Under the pieces are notes generated by a model. That model had not been told where the DNA came from, ran no database searches, and saw only the letters and a list, made by a program, of their open reading frames with translations. Source: Lewinellaceae bacterium (GTDB taxonomy: Bacteria; Bacteroidota; Bacteroidia; Chitinophagales; Saprospiraceae). Taken from it: a stretch of DNA of 64,000 nucleotides. A program made the translations under genes and the position numbers. This document shows positions 1 to 9,103 of this stretch, piece by piece; position 1 is the stretch's first letter, and each line of letters starts with the position of its first letter. The stretch covers positions 1-64,000 of the forward strand of contig CANJPT010000004.1 of NCBI GenBank assembly GCA_947476195.1, written 5' to 3'.

Positions 1-1295
1 CCTGTGGTCGGGTTGGGAAAAATTTGTATGGTTTCTTCCTTTGAAAGATTTGGGGTTGTTGTGCTGACCATTGGCGCGTTTATTCCAAGGGTATCGCAAG
101 TGCTGCCGGGTATATCGTAAAGGCGGTAATTTGGGTAGTTGGGGAGTGTACGAACAACGAAATTTGATAAATCAAAGCCTCTTTGTTGAAAGCCAATATT
201 TTGCTCATTCGGGGTGTTGATCACGTGATAAAACTTGCCCCTTCCTAAATTGCTAAGGTAAATCTTCCCGTCTGGGCCGTACTGCATTAGATGCAGACTG
301 GATCCGATAATATCAATTGAACCTACAATAGTGTCAAGATATGGTGTTGACTGGGTTAGGTCTGCCATTTGCACAGACAACTGGGTCGAGACCAGCAGAT
401 GGTTACCATCTTTGCTGAAAGCGACACCGCCGCCGCCAAAGGCATTGGGCGGCAATGGCAAAAACCGGTCATTTGAAAACTGCCCGGAACATCTATCAAA
501 ATCCATGGCCACCACTCCACAATGCTGTTGGCGGGCATATCGAATCCCATTGGGTGAAAATGCCGACGAGCCTATATACCGGCAGGATAGCGATTGCCCA
601 ATCAGTTGTACAGATTCTTCTTGCAGCCCTAATGCTGAGAATAAGAGCTTATGATACTTGTTTGTCCCATACTCCGGGAAAATCAACCACCAATCACGCC
701 CATTCCCATGTCGAACAGCAACAAAAGGCTCAAAGTTGCCATCGGCCACCACGTTGTTTTTTGAAATCACTTCGCCCTTACCTCCATCCAGGCTCATATC
801 AATGACGGTGTAATAAAATGGCCCATAATTCAACTTTCTTTCTAAGCCATATTTTACACCCATATGGAACAAATAGTACTGGCTTGGATGGTCTGGAAAT
901 GGAAGAATCATCGCACCCATTGGGGCGGCGTAGCCACTTGTAGGGCAGGTCCAATCGTTCATTTCTCCGGGATTTATGCCTGCGCCGTTTTGCATGGTGT
1001 CTCCAAGCGCATTGGCGATGTGGCACCCGTTGGTGTAGAAAAGGATATTGCCCATTGTATCAGGCATTACGGCCATCGTGCTTTCAAAGTTCATGTTCAA
1101 ATTCGTTTGAACAGTTGACACCTGGCCATTTTCGAACTTCAAATATGAATTGCCGTACCCGGGTTGACCAATAAAATCATTGATTCCATGTAGCCAGGTT
1201 TGATCTGGCAACACTTGTGCGAACAAGAAGCCCGGTAAAAAAAGTAGGGCAAGTACCTGACGCAAAGCTGTTCTTTTTTGTAGTGTTTGAATCAT
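1..1295 (-). CDS. Secreted FDFDRCSG-family protein with T9SS sorting domain (partial, 3' end outside window)
   Basis: The frame is open from the ATG at 1295 to the left edge, about 431 codons with no stop. A signal peptide is visible at the N-terminus (MIQTLQKRTALRQ, then a hydrophobic core ending FLFAQ). The middle contains HGNGRDWWLI, AMDFDRCSGQFS and NYPNYRLYDIPGSTCDTLGI, signatures shared with the neighbour at 1300-2751 and with the broken gene at 52596-54319. The last visible residues, IQIFPNPTTG, are the start of a type A T9SS C-terminal sorting domain, so secretion across the outer membrane is expected. The repeated short beta-like segments suggest a beta-propeller, which is inference. 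It starts 4 bp after the stop of the upstream paralogue and is probably in the same operon. The molecular function is unknown. Confidence 0.85.
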   Translation of the reverse strand, partial: MIQTLQKRTALRQVLALLFLPGFLFAQVLPDQTWLHGINDFIGQPGYGNSYLKFENGQVSTVQTNLNMNFESTMAVMPDTMGNILFYTNGCHIANALGDTMQNGAGINPGEMNDWTCPTSGYAAPMGAMILPFPDHPSQYYLFHMGVKYGLERKLNYGPFYYTVIDMSLDGGKGEVISKNNVVADGNFEPFVAVRHGNGRDWWLIFPEYGTNKYHKLLFSALGLQEESVQLIGQSLSCRYIGSSAFSPNGIRYARQQHCGVVAMDFDRCSGQFSNDRFLPLPPNAFGGGGVAFSKDGNHLLVSTQLSVQMADLTQSTPYLDTIVGSIDIIGSSLHLMQYGPDGKIYLSNLGRGKFYHVINTPNEQNIGFQQRGFDLSNFVVRTLPNYPNYRLYDIPGSTCDTLGINAPMVSTTTPNLSKEETIQIFPNPTT

Positions 1296-1299
1296 GATG

Positions 1300-2751
1300 C
1301 TAATCGTGTTTAGGTTCTGGTTGTGAAGAAGGCGTTAGCGTGGGTTGTCGCCTTCTTTCCTGTTCTTTTAGCATCAATATTTTCATATTCAAAGGGTTGT
1401 AGTCTGGTGGGTAGGGCTGCCCATCCGAAGCAGGGATATAAAAACCTGGCGGTAGTTTCAGCACTTTTATTTCTTCTGGTGATTCTATTCTTTGACCTCC
1501 AGGCCAAGCCACGTCCTTAAAGCCATTACCTGGTGGTGAGGTGAATCCAAGCGTATCGCAGGGCGAACCCGTCCACTTGCCGAGGCGATAATTTGGGAAA
1601 TAACACCGTGTAAGATCGTTATGGCGTGGTAGAATAAGTCCCCGTTGTGCCATGTCGTTAGCCAATAAAGGCAGATTCGGCCGATTGATGACATGAAATG
1701 CCTTTGAATAATTGAAAGTCGTGTAATAAATTTTATCGTCGGGAGCCAACTCAGGTAAAAGGAAATGAGTGTAATATGGCGGGGCCGGGCTTGCCCCATA
1801 CTCGTACCGACCGATGGTATCGAATGTAATATATGTGCTGTCAATTGTTTGCAAATCCAATTGATAGACGACCAAGTGTGTTCCTGCATAGAAAAAACTC
1901 CCATCAGGTGAAAACGCATTGGTCGCCGTCCAAAACACTGGAGGCTGATATGGCAACACGCGAGGATGGCTTAATAGTCCACTACAACGATCAAAATCAA
2001 AAATCCAAAGCCCAGTACTGTCGTCATTGCTAACGAAAATGCTACCATCTGGGGAGGCTTTTGCTAAACCATAATGTGTAAGCGATTGGGGAGCAATACT
2101 TTGCTGTTGTAACATATGTATACCTCCTGGGTCGATTAGAAACGTGAAGTATTTTTGTGAAATCCTATCTCCGGCAATCAACCACCAATCACGTCCATTA
2201 CCATGCTTAATAATGACTGGGCTATAAATATCTCCTTCAGCCAAGATATTATTTTTTGATATTACTTTGCCAAGTCCTCCATTTTGGTTCATGTCTATCA
2301 AACTATAATATAGAATGGGGTAAGGAACTGAAAAATCATAGCTACTGGATGTATGGATAAGGTAGTAATGATTTTTCAGCCCTGGGGCAGGAACAGATAA
2401 GCCGCTTCCAAGACTTGGATAATCATTAGGATAGTCACTCCAAATAGGCCCTGGGTTTATAGTATCCCCACCTTCCATAATATTGTGAAGGTGGTTTCGG
2501 ATTTGCCTGCCATTTGTGTGAAAAAGCAGATTGCCTGTGGAATCGCTGCAAATGATACAATATAGCCCAAAATCATGCTTTACATTTTCTAAGGTGAACT
2601 CTGGATAGCCATGCTCAAAGTGAAGCAATGTGCCGTTATTATTGCTTGGCGAATCGTAGTTGAACCCAAAAATCCAGTTGTTGTCGTGCATTTGGGCGGA
2701 GGCAAGGGGCAGGAAAGCACAAAATAGCAAGAGTGTGTAGAGTTTGCGCAT
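1300..2751 (-). CDS. Secreted FDFDRCSG-family protein without sorting domain
   Basis: This 483-residue protein starts with a clear signal peptide (MRKLYTLLLFCAFLPLASA, cleavage before QMHDN). I chose the ATG at 2751; a TTG two codons upstream would only lengthen the N-terminus. It carries the family signatures HGNGRDWWLIAGD, IFDFDRCSGLLS and YFPNYRLGKWTGSPCDTLGF in the same order as its paralogues at 1-1295 and 52596-54319. Unlike them it has no FPNP-type T9SS domain after the CDTLG motif. Instead it ends in about 80 residues rich in Pro, Lys, Arg and Glu. It may therefore stay periplasmic or be exported in another way; this is inference. It lies between the beta-helix gene upstream and the partial paralogue 4 bp downstream. 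No enzymatic motif was recognised. Confidence 0.85.
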   Translation of the reverse strand: MRKLYTLLLFCAFLPLASAQMHDNNWIFGFNYDSPSNNNGTLLHFEHGYPEFTLENVKHDFGLYCIICSDSTGNLLFHTNGRQIRNHLHNIMEGGDTINPGPIWSDYPNDYPSLGSGLSVPAPGLKNHYYLIHTSSSYDFSVPYPILYYSLIDMNQNGGLGKVISKNNILAEGDIYSPVIIKHGNGRDWWLIAGDRISQKYFTFLIDPGGIHMLQQQSIAPQSLTHYGLAKASPDGSIFVSNDDSTGLWIFDFDRCSGLLSHPRVLPYQPPVFWTATNAFSPDGSFFYAGTHLVVYQLDLQTIDSTYITFDTIGRYEYGASPAPPYYTHFLLPELAPDDKIYYTTFNYSKAFHVINRPNLPLLANDMAQRGLILPRHNDLTRCYFPNYRLGKWTGSPCDTLGFTSPPGNGFKDVAWPGGQRIESPEEIKVLKLPPGFYIPASDGQPYPPDYNPLNMKILMLKEQERRRQPTLTPSSQPEPKHD

Positions 2752-2767
2752 CAGCAAAATATGAAAT

Positions 2768-2802
2768 CCCTATGCTGCTGGCAACGCGCCAGCAGCATAG
2801 GG
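2768..2802 (-). terminator. Hairpin between beta-helix gene and downstream paralogue
   Basis: A perfect 15 bp inverted repeat (CCCTATGCTGCTGGC and its complement) with a 5 nt loop sits between the stop of the 2819-5668 gene and the start at 2751. There is no long T-run on the minus strand, so it may be an intercistronic mRNA-stabilising or partial attenuating hairpin and not a full terminator. The equivalent spot in the second module (54330-54356) also holds a hairpin. Confidence 0.6.
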
Positions 2803-2818
2803 GTAGTAAGAAAAGTAG

Positions 2819-5668
2819 TTAATGGTTGAAAACAATCTTGCTGCGAGTCAAGACATGGCCTTGTTCCAGCACTTCGAGGAGATACACTCCTGCGGAGACA
2901 TTGGCTTCTCGAACATTCAGAACATCACCTGAGAATTTCCAATTGCCAAGTATTCGCCCTTGCAAATCTACCAAATGTACTGTGGCATTTTGGAGGCTGC
3001 GGTCAAGCTGTAGACTAAAAGCCTGTTCTGCTGGATTAGGGAAAACGGTGGCATTCACAAGATGGGGAGATTCTTGATCGCTGCGATCGCCACTTTCTCC
3101 TCTTCCAAGGTTCGAAGGGCAATCACCTACTCTTTGACTAGATTGGCCTAATGCCAATCGCGCCATTACTACTCCGCTACCTCCTTCATATCGGCACTGA
3201 TCAGCAATATATGTCAGGTCCAAAATTTGTTGAGGGGTAAGTGGTGATCCACCCCCGCTTATTTGCAATTCCAAGAAAATTCGCAAAACAGTCTTCAGGT
3301 TTTGCTCGTAGGTGGTATTTACGACAGTGGCGTTTAGATCAGAATACAATTGCGTAGTGGTAGCTGTGGGCGCATCTGAAGTTAGCGAGACAAACCCATC
3401 GAAAACCCGATGAAGTTTTCCTAAATTACTAGGATAGTTACTCGCATACCAAGTAGCCTCTATGCTACCTTGAGGCCTTAAACTGGCATCTTCAGTCATC
3501 CGTTGGTAGAGCAAAAATGCTGCGTCCCAAGTATTGGCAGCATAGCCTTTCCAGGGCGTGAAAGTGCCATCCACGATGCCTTTTTCCCCATAGTCCAGTT
3601 TGGGGTCATCACCGTTTAGTGTTTCCGCAGGACACAAATTTACTGTAGGGGGTGTTGGTGTTATAGGTGCGACAAACCAGTTGGGATCATTACCGCCACC
3701 GCTAGAAACCCCAACTATTCTTGGGTTAGCCCAATAACCACTATTTTGATTAGATGTTTGAATGATGAATTGGGACTTTTTGACTTTATCCGCATCAAAT
3801 ATAGGATTGTAGTTCGGAAAGTACATAAAGGCCTCAGTATCTCCAGGATTACCACCCCAAGTGTTGTACTTCTTGAACTGACCGCCAATGACGGTGCCTT
3901 CGACATTTAGGTAAAGCCCTTTTGAGAAGTGGTTATTAAAGCTGTTTTGGTATAGGCTGGAAGCACCACACATGCCGCTAAAGTTCATCCCGATCCCCAT
4001 CCCGCTCAAGTAGTTGCAATTGTAAATACAGTTGGGAGACTCGTTAATGATAAAGCTTTGGTCTGGCTGACCTTCACTGTTTATTCCAATTATATCATTG
4101 TTAGCCCAGCGAAACCCATTGCAACCTTGCATTTTTATAGCTTCTGCCAGCCCCTCATCCCATTCATCATAAAACTCGTTGTTCTCACCAACCCCTTTGA
4201 ACAAGTTTGTGATTTCAAATCCAATCATGACGAGAGTAGGGTTGAAAGAACTGCGATCTCTAAAATAGAGTTTATTATTGTTTATCTTAACTGTCTCGCC
4301 TGAAGCGGCGGCTTCGGATGAGACCCTAACAGCCGTTCTAACGCCTAACAAGTGTATATCATCATCAAAAACACAGTTTTGTACTTCAAATGCACTTAAA
4401 TTAATTGCATTGGCCGCCTCTCTTTTTGCAATAATCCCGTTTCGTAAAAATCCTTTAAATCTACAATTTGTTGCTTTTACATATCTTGGAGAGTTTCCTA
4501 AGTTTTGTATGTGAACAATGCACTCATTAACAGTGCTAAACTTTGCATTGGATACATCGGTGCTTGAGTTTGAAAGGTACACCCCTGATTTGCAAGAAAG
4601 AAAAGTGCTGGTAGAGTTTTCTCCAGCCCCTAAACCCTGAACGGCAACCGTACTACCTTGAACCGCTCCTGTTGCACCATCGTCTTGCTGCGTAGAATTA
4701 AAGGCAATAAACTCAAATCGTGAATTGCGGACAGTAACATCTGAGTTACTGATTGAGATACCCCGGCAATCCACAGCATAAGGAGGGAAATTCTCAAACG
4801 AAGTAAAAAGGTTTTGACCTCCGGCCCAGCTACCAATATTGATATTGTCGACCCCGGCAATTAACATGCCATTTGTTGGTCTGCTACCAACAAATGGAGC
4901 CTTGAGCCCCTCTAAGCCGCTAAAAGTATTACCCCATATACCGCCTCCAGGGCTGAAACTAAGCGGTTCTTGTACATTATAGTTTGTAGAGCCTAAGTAC
5001 ACCGCCAGTAAATTTCTGTCAAAGAAGTTGTTAGTAATGGATATTTTCGAGTTTTTAAGTGCTTCGATGCTAGTATAGCCATCACGTATCTGGCACTGAT
5101 TTTCCACTATAAGCGTTGCCCCTGGCTGGGCAGATATTCGTTTCCACATGTCAGAACATCCATGTACGGACGTTTTATTCAGCTTCAAGCTATTGCCATT
5201 GGTAATCACGATTTCGCTTAATTGATCTGCGAAAACAATCTCTGAATCTGTGAAGAAAGTATAGCCGCCTGACGAAGTACTGATATCAACAATTAAGGTA
5301 CCCTTTATCACGATACGTTGAGCCGTGTTTGCAGCTTGTGCTTGTGGTAACAGAAGGGTTGAAATATTGGGGTCTGGGTCGTTGAGCAAAGCTGAGATGC
5401 TTATTGGCCCAGTGATACACTTGTAGGTGGTTGGCTCAGAAGGATGGTCAAGACAGGCTGTCGTGACATTATGGCAAGGGAGCTGCGCATTGCTTTGGGT
5501 GGGGAGAAGAAATGCGATGAAGAGCATTGCAAATGCACTGAGCGCATTAGGAATCCTGGCTTGCCATAAAAATTGAACTTGGGAGGCTCTGCTGCTCCCC
5601 GCAAACAAGGTCGGAGATTTTGGACAATTTGTGTTTTGAGGTCTTAGAAAATTGAGTACTTTTTTCAT
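2819..5668 (-). CDS. Secreted right-handed beta-helix protein with T9SS sorting domain
   Basis: This 949-residue protein has an unusually long N-terminal leader: the hydrophobic segment AFAMLFIAFLLP ends near residue 57, before SNAQLPC. Residues about 110-600 contain many repeated short strands with Asn/Gly/Ser turns (for example ISITNNFFDRN, ISISNSDVTVRNSRF), typical of parallel beta-helix (pectate-lyase-like) surface proteins. After a Pro-rich linker near residue 660 comes an alpha-rich segment. The last about 75 residues (VNATVFPNPAEQAFSLQ to KIVFNH) are a type A T9SS sorting domain. It heads a minus-strand set with the two FDFDRCSG-family genes downstream. A second beta-helix protein at 54375-57584 has the same architecture and the same neighbour type. 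No catalytic residues were recognised; adhesion or polysaccharide binding is only a guess. Confidence 0.85.
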   Translation of the reverse strand: MKKVLNFLRPQNTNCPKSPTLFAGSSRASQVQFLWQARIPNALSAFAMLFIAFLLPTQSNAQLPCHNVTTACLDHPSEPTTYKCITGPISISALLNDPDPNISTLLLPQAQAANTAQRIVIKGTLIVDISTSSGGYTFFTDSEIVFADQLSEIVITNGNSLKLNKTSVHGCSDMWKRISAQPGATLIVENQCQIRDGYTSIEALKNSKISITNNFFDRNLLAVYLGSTNYNVQEPLSFSPGGGIWGNTFSGLEGLKAPFVGSRPTNGMLIAGVDNINIGSWAGGQNLFTSFENFPPYAVDCRGISISNSDVTVRNSRFEFIAFNSTQQDDGATGAVQGSTVAVQGLGAGENSTSTFLSCKSGVYLSNSSTDVSNAKFSTVNECIVHIQNLGNSPRYVKATNCRFKGFLRNGIIAKREAANAINLSAFEVQNCVFDDDIHLLGVRTAVRVSSEAAASGETVKINNNKLYFRDRSSFNPTLVMIGFEITNLFKGVGENNEFYDEWDEGLAEAIKMQGCNGFRWANNDIIGINSEGQPDQSFIINESPNCIYNCNYLSGMGIGMNFSGMCGASSLYQNSFNNHFSKGLYLNVEGTVIGGQFKKYNTWGGNPGDTEAFMYFPNYNPIFDADKVKKSQFIIQTSNQNSGYWANPRIVGVSSGGGNDPNWFVAPITPTPPTVNLCPAETLNGDDPKLDYGEKGIVDGTFTPWKGYAANTWDAAFLLYQRMTEDASLRPQGSIEATWYASNYPSNLGKLHRVFDGFVSLTSDAPTATTTQLYSDLNATVVNTTYEQNLKTVLRIFLELQISGGGSPLTPQQILDLTYIADQCRYEGGSGVVMARLALGQSSQRVGDCPSNLGRGESGDRSDQESPHLVNATVFPNPAEQAFSLQLDRSLQNATVHLVDLQGRILGNWKFSGDVLNVREANVSAGVYLLEVLEQGHVLTRSKIVFNH

Positions 5669-6020
5669 AATTGAAAAACATTGGTTGGTAAAAGGTAAAA
5701 GATTGCACTCTGCCTGTCAATACCAACTGACAAAACTTTTCACGAAACCACTGCAAGTAAGGGTGCTGTTGAAGCGATTAAAAAACCCGTTATAGCTAAA
5801 GCTGCGATATGGGCTAACCCGCTTTTGCCGAGACTACGGCGGGTAAAAAGGATTAAAAGCAGATCTGCAAGTTCACTCCTGTGTACACATTTGAGAAATA
5901 TCAGAGCGAAACTTGATACAATAGTATTAAACAATTCTCAAACGGCCAAACTATATACTTAAATTTAACATTCGTCAAAGTGTCTGAAAATTAAAAAATA
6001 GATTTCAAAGGCTCAAGCGG
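5669..6020. other. Gene-free intergenic region
   Basis: The 352 bp between the beta-helix gene start and the esterase stop hold only short ORFs with no signal peptide or recognisable motif. I see no long inverted repeat here and no convincing TAnnTTTG motif next to the beta-helix start. The promoter of the 2819-5668 gene must lie here because both flanking genes are on the minus strand. Confidence 0.5.
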
Positions 6021-6875
6021 CTATTTTTTTGCCAGCCACCATCCCAAAAAATCCGGCATAGCCTCACCCCAGGTCCTCGGCTCATGTCGCCCGTTTTCGA
6101 TCTCCAGGTAGCGCACATTTTTTTCAGGAAAACCTTTTTCGTGTAGATCGCGGATAAGGTCGAGGGTATCACCTATGGAATCAATGATGCCATTGTTGTT
6201 GCGGTCGTCTTCCTCATCGAGGGTGCCGCATTGAAACCAAAAGCGCTGGTTTTTGTCAAATTTTGTCGCCTTTTGGATGATCTCGTGCATGATCCGATCG
6301 GCATTCGGGGCGTCCGGGCGGACGTCCACAGAACGCCACCAAAAGGAGCCGGAAAAAACACCGGCGGCCCCGAAAACTTCCGGATGCGCCCAGGCAATAT
6401 CCATGGCAGAAAGCCCACCCAGCGAAAATCCGGCAAAGGCATTGTCTTTGGGCTTTACGGACAAACAGAACTGTTCCCGCAAATGGGGCAACAATTCCTC
6501 CAGAATAAAACGGCTGTATTTCGGGGCGAGGTCTCCCCGGCCTTTGTAATCGGCTTGTGAGGCGGTGCCATATTCGCGGATCCGGCGTTCGTTGCAGTGG
6601 ATGCCGATGGCGATGAAGGGAGGTTTTTTTTTGCCGGAGGTCTGATCTTCGAAGATCTCCGCAAAATGCATTCGGGGCAGGTCCTGTCCGTCGTTAAAGA
6701 GTACCAGCGGGTGTTCATGCCCGGTCGCAGGGTCGTAACCTGCCGGCAGATAGGCGTCGTAAGGAAGATCCCGTGCCAGCACAGCGGAATGAAAACGAAA
6801 GTGGTGTATTGACGGAGCCGTCTCCGCAGCGGAATGGCCAAGGATCCTGGCAACGGTTTTATTAAAAAAATTCAT
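6021..6875 (-). CDS. Esterase of the enterochelin esterase / esterase D family
   Basis: A 284-residue alpha/beta hydrolase. The nucleophile elbow is visible as GFSLGGLSA around residue 150, and the region NGRHEPRTWGEAMPDF near the C-terminus supplies the expected catalytic histidine. The opening segment (RDLPYDAYLPAGYDP) and LVLFNDGQDLPRM match the layout of the putative-esterase family (PF00756), which hydrolyses ester bonds in siderophores, acyl-glutathione or trehalose-like substrates. A DRNNNGIIDS segment near residue 225 resembles a Ca-binding loop, an addition I do not know from characterised members. No signal peptide is present, so it is probably cytoplasmic. It stands alone, with palindromic repeats upstream. 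The substrate is unknown. Confidence 0.85.
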   Translation of the reverse strand: MNFFNKTVARILGHSAAETAPSIHHFRFHSAVLARDLPYDAYLPAGYDPATGHEHPLVLFNDGQDLPRMHFAEIFEDQTSGKKKPPFIAIGIHCNERRIREYGTASQADYKGRGDLAPKYSRFILEELLPHLREQFCLSVKPKDNAFAGFSLGGLSAMDIAWAHPEVFGAAGVFSGSFWWRSVDVRPDAPNADRIMHEIIQKATKFDKNQRFWFQCGTLDEEDDRNNNGIIDSIGDTLDLIRDLHEKGFPEKNVRYLEIENGRHEPRTWGEAMPDFLGWWLAKK

Positions 6876-6888
6876 CTTGAAAAAACAA

Positions 6889-7222
6889 ACCCGTCCCTAG
6901 GCTTCGAGCCCTCCGGTATGCACGCAAATTGAACGAAAAATTAATGAATGAGCGCGGGGATGACTGTTTTTTTGACAGGATGAACAGGATTTACAGGATG
7001 GTGTCGGCTTCGCCGACAGTGAAACGTGGAAAATTGTCACAAGCCTCCGTCTAGTAAACGACTAAATCAAATATTGCAGCACGTCGGCAAAGCCGACGTC
7101 ATCCTGTAAATCCTGTCAAAAATAATATCACATATCCGCTAACCTAAAGGAATGAGGTTTTAAATACCCTTGAATATCAAGCATATTTGTGCATAAACCT
7201 AGGCTTGAGCCAAGGGACGGGT
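6889..7222. repeat. Nested palindromic repeat island (ACAGGAT family)
   Basis: An outer imperfect inverted repeat (ACCCGTCCCT at 6889-6898 and AGGGACGGGT at 7213-7222, each with flanking GGCT..GCC matches) encloses an inner one. The inner repeat runs from about 6966 to 7123. Its left arm is TTTGACAGGAT followed by an ACAGGAT repeat and the hairpin TGTCGGCTTCGCCGACA; its right arm is the reverse complement, with one fewer 9-nt unit. A related element lies at 25722-25800. This fills most of the 381 bp gap (6876-7256) between two minus-strand genes, and no coding sequence is seen there. Confidence 0.75.
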
Positions 7223-7256
7223 AGTCCAGTCCAAAATCCAATTCCCGAACAAGCAA

Positions 7257-8942
7257 TTAGTTTCCTAATTCGCCCTTTTTCTTTTCCTGAGGCACATTGG
7301 GTGTAATCCGTTCCGGACGATTGGCTGCTTCCCAGGCCACATAAAAGGCGAGTTGTGCACGTTTAGCCAGCGCGTCAAAATTGATCTTGTCTGCCGTGTC
7401 TGTCGGGCGGTGATAATCAGGGTGTGTGCCGTTGAAATAGAATACGACGGGGACGCCCTTTTCAGCAAAATTGTAATGGTCAGAACGCTCATAGTAATGG
7501 TTTGGATCGTCCTTGGCATTGTACTTATAATCGAGCTCGAGTTTGGTGTGTTCTGCATTCACCATTTCACTGATGTCGTGGAGCTGTGTGCTTATGCGGT
7601 CGTCGCCGATGACATAGATATAGTCGGCGTTGGTAGTATGCTTGTCATCTACCCGTCCGATCATGTCTATATTGATGTCCACAACGGTTTTATCGAGTGG
7701 GAAAAGTGGAAATTCTGTGTAGTATTTTGAGCCGAGGAGCCCTTTTTCTTCGCCACTGACCAGCATACACACCACGGTGCGTTTTGGGCCAGCCCCTTTT
7801 GCTTTAGCCTCTGCGAATGCCCGGGCAATCTCAACGACCCCTGAAGTGCCAGACGCATTGTCGTCGGCGCCATAATAGATTACGGTACTGTCGGACATGC
7901 CTAAGTGATCGTAGTGGGCCGAAACGAAAACATATTCTTTTTTGAGTTTTTCGTCAGAGCCTTCGATCACAGCCAGCACATTGGAGCCTTCGAGCAGTTT
8001 GCTCTCCTTATCCATCCGAAGTTCAATTTTGGATTTTACTTTAACAGGCTTGAACTTATGGCCTTCCTGTAGATCTGACAGTTCGTTTTCAACTTTTCCA
8101 GCTTTTTCGCCCAAAATAGCTTTTGCCAGCGCGGGTGAAATGAAGAAATGGGGAATATAAAAATTTGTAACGGTAGTGGCATCGGAGCCCACGGGTTGCC
8201 AACCGTAGGTAGAAATTCCCTTTCGGTTTTTCTTTAGATTTTCCTCAAAATTGGGGTCAATGATGAACACCGCAGTCGCTCCTTTTTTCTTCGCCAGTTG
8301 TACTTTTTTGCGCCAATCAAGACTCCAGCTGGTGCGGAATTCTGTTTTGGTAATCAGTGACTTTCCTTCTTTGGTTAGTGGCTCGCCATTGTAAAAAATG
8401 ACTGCCTTACCAGATATATCAGCCATCCCGTAATCATTGTATTGTTCATCTTCAATACCATACCCTACAAATACGACCTCGTCCAAGGCTAAAAGCGGCA
8501 AATCAGGACAAAATGCTGGAAAAACATAATAATCCGTTCGGTTTTTAAATTCCTGATCAGCTACCTTAAGGCCAAGATCTTTCCAGGTCTGGCTTTGGAG
8601 CATAATTTTTTGGAAATACCCCTTGTCACCTTTAGGGGGTAGGCCAGCATCTTTGAATTGCTTGGCGATAAAATTTGCGGCCATCCGTTGCCCTGCCTGG
8701 CCTGTTTCGCGGCCTTGCATTGAATCGGATGCCAAAGTAAACAAGAGCGCTTTCAAATCTTCCGCATTAATGCCCGAAGCGAAGGAAGTTCCGTCATTTT
8801 CGAGCTTATAATTGCGTGTAGGATCGACTTTTTGCGCTGCGGCTGCAACCGGAATCGTCGGTGGAGCCGGAGGGGTGGGATCCGACTGAGCTGACAGTGT
8901 CAAGCCAGACAACAAAAAGAGATTAAGCAGTTTAAATTTCAT
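7257..8942 (-). CDS. Secreted M28 family metallopeptidase
   Basis: A 561-residue protein with a signal peptide (MKFKLLNLFLLSGLTLSAQS). Residues about 340-500 hold the M28 aminopeptidase core, and the di-zinc ligands are recognisable in order: His in SAHYDHLG, Asp in YGADDNASG, Glu pair in VSGEEKGLLGS, Asp in NIDMIGR and His in FNGTHPDYHRPTDTAD. The region before it (about 150-300) fits the PA insert domain seen in such peptidases. Family members remove N-terminal residues from peptides outside the cytoplasm. There is no T9SS sorting domain; the C-terminus is a short Lys-rich tail. It is monocistronic, with palindromic repeats on both sides. Confidence 0.92.
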   Translation of the reverse strand: MKFKLLNLFLLSGLTLSAQSDPTPPAPPTIPVAAAAQKVDPTRNYKLENDGTSFASGINAEDLKALLFTLASDSMQGRETGQAGQRMAANFIAKQFKDAGLPPKGDKGYFQKIMLQSQTWKDLGLKVADQEFKNRTDYYVFPAFCPDLPLLALDEVVFVGYGIEDEQYNDYGMADISGKAVIFYNGEPLTKEGKSLITKTEFRTSWSLDWRKKVQLAKKKGATAVFIIDPNFEENLKKNRKGISTYGWQPVGSDATTVTNFYIPHFFISPALAKAILGEKAGKVENELSDLQEGHKFKPVKVKSKIELRMDKESKLLEGSNVLAVIEGSDEKLKKEYVFVSAHYDHLGMSDSTVIYYGADDNASGTSGVVEIARAFAEAKAKGAGPKRTVVCMLVSGEEKGLLGSKYYTEFPLFPLDKTVVDINIDMIGRVDDKHTTNADYIYVIGDDRISTQLHDISEMVNAEHTKLELDYKYNAKDDPNHYYERSDHYNFAEKGVPVVFYFNGTHPDYHRPTDTADKINFDALAKRAQLAFYVAWEAANRPERITPNVPQEKKKGELGN

Positions 8943-9103
8943 GTTCTATAATTTCAGATTTATGGTCCAAAGGTCTAAACCCCGGTATTTATAAAAGCAG
9001 GTTTTCGCGTAACATGCTCACTTTTGCCTTAAAGAGCAAAAATGATGCCCGGCTATACGCCCAATGGCCTGCAAATTTCTGAACAATCTCGAAGTGATTG
9101 ATA

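Noticed and set aside
331-1118. Several overlapping ORFs on both strands in the first 1.1 kb
   Set aside because: They are out-of-frame readings of the partial minus-strand gene that runs from 1295 to the window edge with family motifs and a sorting domain.
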